Positions 61,678 to 64,000 of a stretch of DNA of 64,000 nucleotides are shown here, piece by piece. The number at the start of each line of letters is the position of its first letter. The first letter of the stretch is position 1. The stretch comes from Mycobacterium szulgai (GTDB lineage: Bacteria; Actinomycetota; Actinomycetes; Mycobacteriales; Mycobacteriaceae). The DNA lies in assembly GCF_002116635.1 (NCBI RefSeq), contig NZ_LQPW01000163.1, positions 45,569 to 109,568 on the forward strand. The letters are read 5' to 3'. A program made the translations under genes and the position numbers. Below the pieces are notes generated by a model. It had not been told where the DNA came from and ran no database searches. It saw only the letters and a program-made list of their open reading frames with translations.

Positions 61678-62178
61678 ATGAGCTTTCCCGTTCAGTCTCC
61701 GACACAGATCGCATGGGTAACCGCGGACCTGGACGCCACCGAAACGACTCTCACCGGCCTGTTAGGCGCAAGAAAGTGGGTTCGGATACCCGATGTGCAT
61801 TTCGCCCCGGACAGCTGTACCTATCGCGGCAAGCCCGCTGACTTCGTCGCCAGTATCTCGCTGAGCTATCTCGGAGACATGCAGCTGGAACTGATCACAC
61901 CGGTCCGCGGGGAGAACATCTATAGTGACTTTTTGCGCGACCACGGGCCGGGCTTGCACCACATCTGTATCGAAGCCGAAACCCTGGAACTATTCGATGC
62001 CGCGATCCTGGAGGCGTCCCATCATGGAGCCGAGGTGGTGCAGCAGGGCCTGATGCCCGGTGGGATCCATTTCGCCTATGTGTCCGCACCGCAGGCCGGG
62101 GTGCCGTTCGTCGAGATCGCGCACCTGTCGCCACAAATCAGGGCGTTCTACGAGTACATCAAACAGGAGCAGCGGTGA
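61678..62178 (+). CDS. VOC (glyoxalase/epimerase-like) family protein
   Basis: A 166-residue protein of the vicinal oxygen chelate fold, with two beta-alpha-beta-beta-beta units. QIAWVTADLDATETTLTGLL opens the first, QLELITPVRGENIYSDFL closes it, and GPGLHHICIEAETLELFDAA opens the second. His and Glu in LHHICIE and QLELI are likely metal ligands, as in methylmalonyl-CoA epimerases. Its TGA begins the first unit of a MIRU-type tandem repeat and overlaps a GTG of a mini-ORF, linking it to the FAD enzyme downstream. Confidence 0.9.
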   Translation: MSFPVQSPTQIAWVTADLDATETTLTGLLGARKWVRIPDVHFAPDSCTYRGKPADFVASISLSYLGDMQLELITPVRGENIYSDFLRDHGPGLHHICIEAETLELFDAAILEASHHGAEVVQQGLMPGGIHFAYVSAPQAGVPFVEIAHLSPQIRAFYEYIKQEQR

Positions 62179-62334
62179 GCCGCGCCGACGACGATGCAGA
62201 GCTGCGCGATGCGCAGGAGTGGCGCCAATGAGCCGCGCCGACGACGATGCAGAGCTGCGCGATGCGCAGGAGTGGCGCCAATGAGCCGCGCCGACGATGC
62301 AGCGCGTAGCAGGGGTAAGGAGTGGCGGCAATGA
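62175..62334 (+). repeat. MIRU-type tandem repeat (two 53-bp units and a shorter third) with coupled mini-ORFs
   Basis: Identical 53-bp units lie at 62176-62228 and 62229-62281, and a third shortened unit at 62282-62331. The sequence TGAGCCGCGCCGACGACGAT is the hallmark of mycobacterial interspersed repetitive units. Each unit encodes a peptide of 17-18 residues (SRADDDAELRDAQEWRQ; SRADDAARSRGKEWRQ in the third) whose ATGA or GTGA ends overlap its neighbours. The chain links the VOC stop at 62176 to the FAD-enzyme ATG at 62331 with no break, so ribosomes could pass from gene to gene. Confidence 0.9.
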
Positions 62335-63806
62335 GTACCGAAATACCAACGACGGTGGACGTGAACACAGTGACGTCCTGGTCGGATGACGTCGACGTAG
62401 TGGTCATCGGTTTCGGAATCGGCGGTGGCTGCGCGGCGGTGGCCGCCGCTGCCGCCGGAGCGCGGGTACTGCTGCTCGAACGCGCCGCCGCCGCCGGTGG
62501 CACGACTTCGCTTGCCGGCGGCCACTTCTACCTGGGCGGCGGAACCGCGGTCCAGCAGGCGACCAATAACCCAGACTCGCCCGACGAGATGTACAAGTAC
62601 CTGGTTGCGGTGTCCCGGCAACCCGATCACGAGAAGATCCGCGCGTACTGCGATGGCAGTGTGGAGCACTTCAACTGGCTGGAGGACCTGGGTTTCCAGT
62701 TCGAGCGCAGCTTCTTCCCGGGCAAGGCCGTGATCCAGCCCAACACTGAAGGGCTGATGTACACGGGCAACGAGAAGGTTTGGCCCTTCCTCGAGCAGGC
62801 GGTGCCTGCACCCCGCGGCCACAAAGTGCCGATCCCCGGTGATACCGGCGGCGCCAGCATGGTGATCGACCTGCTCGTCAAGCGGGCGGCCAGCTTGGGG
62901 GTAGAGGTCCGCTACGAAACGGGTGCCACCGAACTCATCATCGAGGGCTCGGGCCCGCAGACCAGCGTGAGCGGTGTCATCTGGAAGCGGTTCTCCGAAA
63001 CCGGTGCGATCAAAGCGAAGTCGGTGATCATCGCCGCCGGCGGGTTCGTGATGAATCCGGACATGGTCGCCAAGTACACCCCAAAGCTCGCCGAGAAGCC
63101 GTTCGTGCTCGGCAATACCTACGACGACGGGCTCGGTATCCGGCTCGGCGAATCCGCCGGCGGCGCAACGCAACACATGGATCAGATCTTCATCACCGCG
63201 CCGCCGTACCCACCGTCGATCCTGCTCACCGGGATCATCGTCAACAAGCTGGGGCAGCGGTTCGTCGCCGAGGACTCGTACCACTCCAGAACCGCCGGGT
63301 TCATCATGGACCAACCCGACAGCGCCGCCTACTTGATCGTCGACGAGGCACACCTGGAGCACCCGAAAATGCCCCTGGTGCCGTTGATCGACGGGTGGGA
63401 GACCGTCACGGAAATGGAAGCCGCGCTTGGTATTCCGCAGGGCAACCTGGCCGCCACACTGGACCGCTACAACACCTATGCCGCGCGGGGCGAGGACCCG
63501 GACTTTCACAAGCAACCGGAATTCCTTGCGGCGCAAGACAAAGGACCGTGGGGCGCCTTCGACATGTCGCTGGGCAAAGCGATGTACGCCGGATTCACCG
63601 TGGGCGGGCTGGCCACGTCGGTGGACGGTGAGGTGTTGCGCGAAGACGGGTCGGTGGTGGCCGGCCTGTATGCAGCCGGGGCCTGCGCCTCCAACATCGC
63701 CCAGGACGGAAAGGGATACGCCAGCGGGACCCAGCTGGGTGAGGGTTCGTTCTTTGGCCGGCGCGCCGGAGCGCATGCGGCGGCGCGAGCTACGTCGACC
63801 CGTTAA
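62331..63806 (+). CDS. FAD-binding dehydrogenase (3-ketosteroid-dehydrogenase-like, Rv1817 homologue)
   Basis: A 491-residue flavoprotein of the succinate-dehydrogenase/KstD superfamily. The FAD motif is VVVIGFGIGGGCAAVAAAAA near residue 24, with RVLLLERAAAAGGTTSLAGG after it; GFVMNPDMV and SGTQLGEGSFFGRRAGAH near the end are typical. It probably adds or removes a C=C double bond beside a ketone, in a steroid or similar molecule. The ATG at 62331 is part of the last MIRU unit. Together with the VOC protein it may act in one pathway. Confidence 0.9.
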   Translation: MSTEIPTTVDVNTVTSWSDDVDVVVIGFGIGGGCAAVAAAAAGARVLLLERAAAAGGTTSLAGGHFYLGGGTAVQQATNNPDSPDEMYKYLVAVSRQPDHEKIRAYCDGSVEHFNWLEDLGFQFERSFFPGKAVIQPNTEGLMYTGNEKVWPFLEQAVPAPRGHKVPIPGDTGGASMVIDLLVKRAASLGVEVRYETGATELIIEGSGPQTSVSGVIWKRFSETGAIKAKSVIIAAGGFVMNPDMVAKYTPKLAEKPFVLGNTYDDGLGIRLGESAGGATQHMDQIFITAPPYPPSILLTGIIVNKLGQRFVAEDSYHSRTAGFIMDQPDSAAYLIVDEAHLEHPKMPLVPLIDGWETVTEMEAALGIPQGNLAATLDRYNTYAARGEDPDFHKQPEFLAAQDKGPWGAFDMSLGKAMYAGFTVGGLATSVDGEVLREDGSVVAGLYAAGACASNIAQDGKGYASGTQLGEGSFFGRRAGAHAAARATSTR

Positions 63807-64000
63807 CCCCGTTTTTGCCCAACCATCCCGCGCTACCGCCGGTGCCGATGTTGCCATTGGGAGCGCCAAGCCCTGCGTTGCCGCCGTTACCACCGTTGCC
63901 CAGCAGTAGCGCGTCACCGCCGCGGCCGCCGTTACCGCCGGCCTTGGCGGCTACCCCAGCTGATCCGCCCGCGCCACCGTCCCCGCCGTCGCCGAACAAA
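63790..64000 (-). CDS. PE_PGRS protein, C-terminal end (gene continues past the right edge)
   Basis: The frame is open from base 64000 to the stop at 63790 and gives 69 residues of Gly-Gly-Ala/Asn-Gly repeats (GDGGDGGAGGSAGVAAKAGG, GNGGNGGNAGLGAPNG), ending GWLGKNGVNGST. This is the PGRS repeat region. Its position right after the Rv1817-type gene, in opposite orientation, corresponds to PE_PGRS33 (Rv1818c). The PE domain lies outside the window, so the identity is positional. Its end overlaps the FAD-enzyme gene by 17 bases. Confidence 0.85.
   Translation of the reverse strand, partial: LFGDGGDGGAGGSAGVAAKAGGNGGRGGDALLLGNGGNGGNAGLGAPNGNIGTGGSAGWLGKNGVNGST

Noticed and set aside
1..64000. 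CRISPR arrays, tRNA or rRNA genes, insertion sequences, prophage
   Set aside because: I saw no regularly spaced repeats with unique spacers, no tRNA or rRNA signatures, and no transposase or integrase motifs. The only tandem repeat is the MIRU array at 62175-62334.

Overview
The window comes from a slow-growing Mycobacterium that is not a copy of M. tuberculosis. It is GC-rich with a mycobacterial gene repertoire, and it carries a complete ESX-5 type VII secretion locus, which is characteristic of slow growers. Gene order from malQ to a PE_PGRS gene follows the M. tuberculosis Rv1781c-Rv1818c interval, with local losses. I compare with M. tuberculosis from memory of the families; no search was run.

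Region 1 (1-16.7 kb) is a dormancy (DosR-type) island. On the minus strand there is an operon for an acetyl-CoA synthetase-like ligase, 2-oxoacid dehydrogenase E1alpha, E1beta and E2, and a stand-alone acyl carrier protein, followed by a PNPOx-fold protein and a small membrane protein. On the plus strand are a membrane protein, a universal stress protein (Rv2028c type), an Acg-type nitroreductase, a decayed P-type ATPase, a small unknown protein, hspX, a phosphoribosyltransferase/erythromycin-esterase fusion, pfkB, a second universal stress protein, dosR, and a dosS cut off after its first GAF domain. Genes that lie in separate DosR loci in M. tuberculosis are together here, about 10 kb from ESX-5. 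Paired DosR-box-like sites precede two of the transcription units.

Region 2 (16-26 kb) is a mixed accessory stretch: a DUF6941-like gene whose 3' end runs into antisense dosS, a DUF4407 membrane protein with a Crp-like site upstream, small SRPBCC, UsfY-like and SnoaL-like proteins, an F420-type luciferase-like oxidoreductase, a molybdopterin enzyme fused to a cytochrome b561-like membrane domain, and malQ.

Region 3 (26.5-46.4 kb) is ESX-5: eccB5, eccC5, cyp143 and its ferredoxin, PPE25, PE18, PPE26, PE19, esxM, esxN, espG5, eccD5, mycP5, eccE5 and eccA5. EccB/C/D/E form the inner-membrane channel, MycP is the protease, EccA the cytosolic AAA+ ATPase, EspG the PE/PPE chaperone, and the PE/PPE/Esx proteins the substrates. 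A PPE27 equivalent is absent.

Region 4 (46.4-55.3 kb) holds five PPE-SVP genes, a 44-codon PE remnant and long non-coding gaps, two of which share a diverged upstream module. Region 5 (55.3-64 kb) follows Rv1810-Rv1818c: a DUF732 secreted protein, mgtC, a type II NADH dehydrogenase-like enzyme, an esterase, a sterol-desaturase-like protein, a secreted trypsin-like protease, a deazaflavin nitroreductase-family protein, a TetR regulator with a palindromic operator candidate, a VOC protein, a MIRU-type tandem repeat encoding overlapping mini-ORFs, an FAD-binding dehydrogenase, and the 3' end of a PE_PGRS gene.
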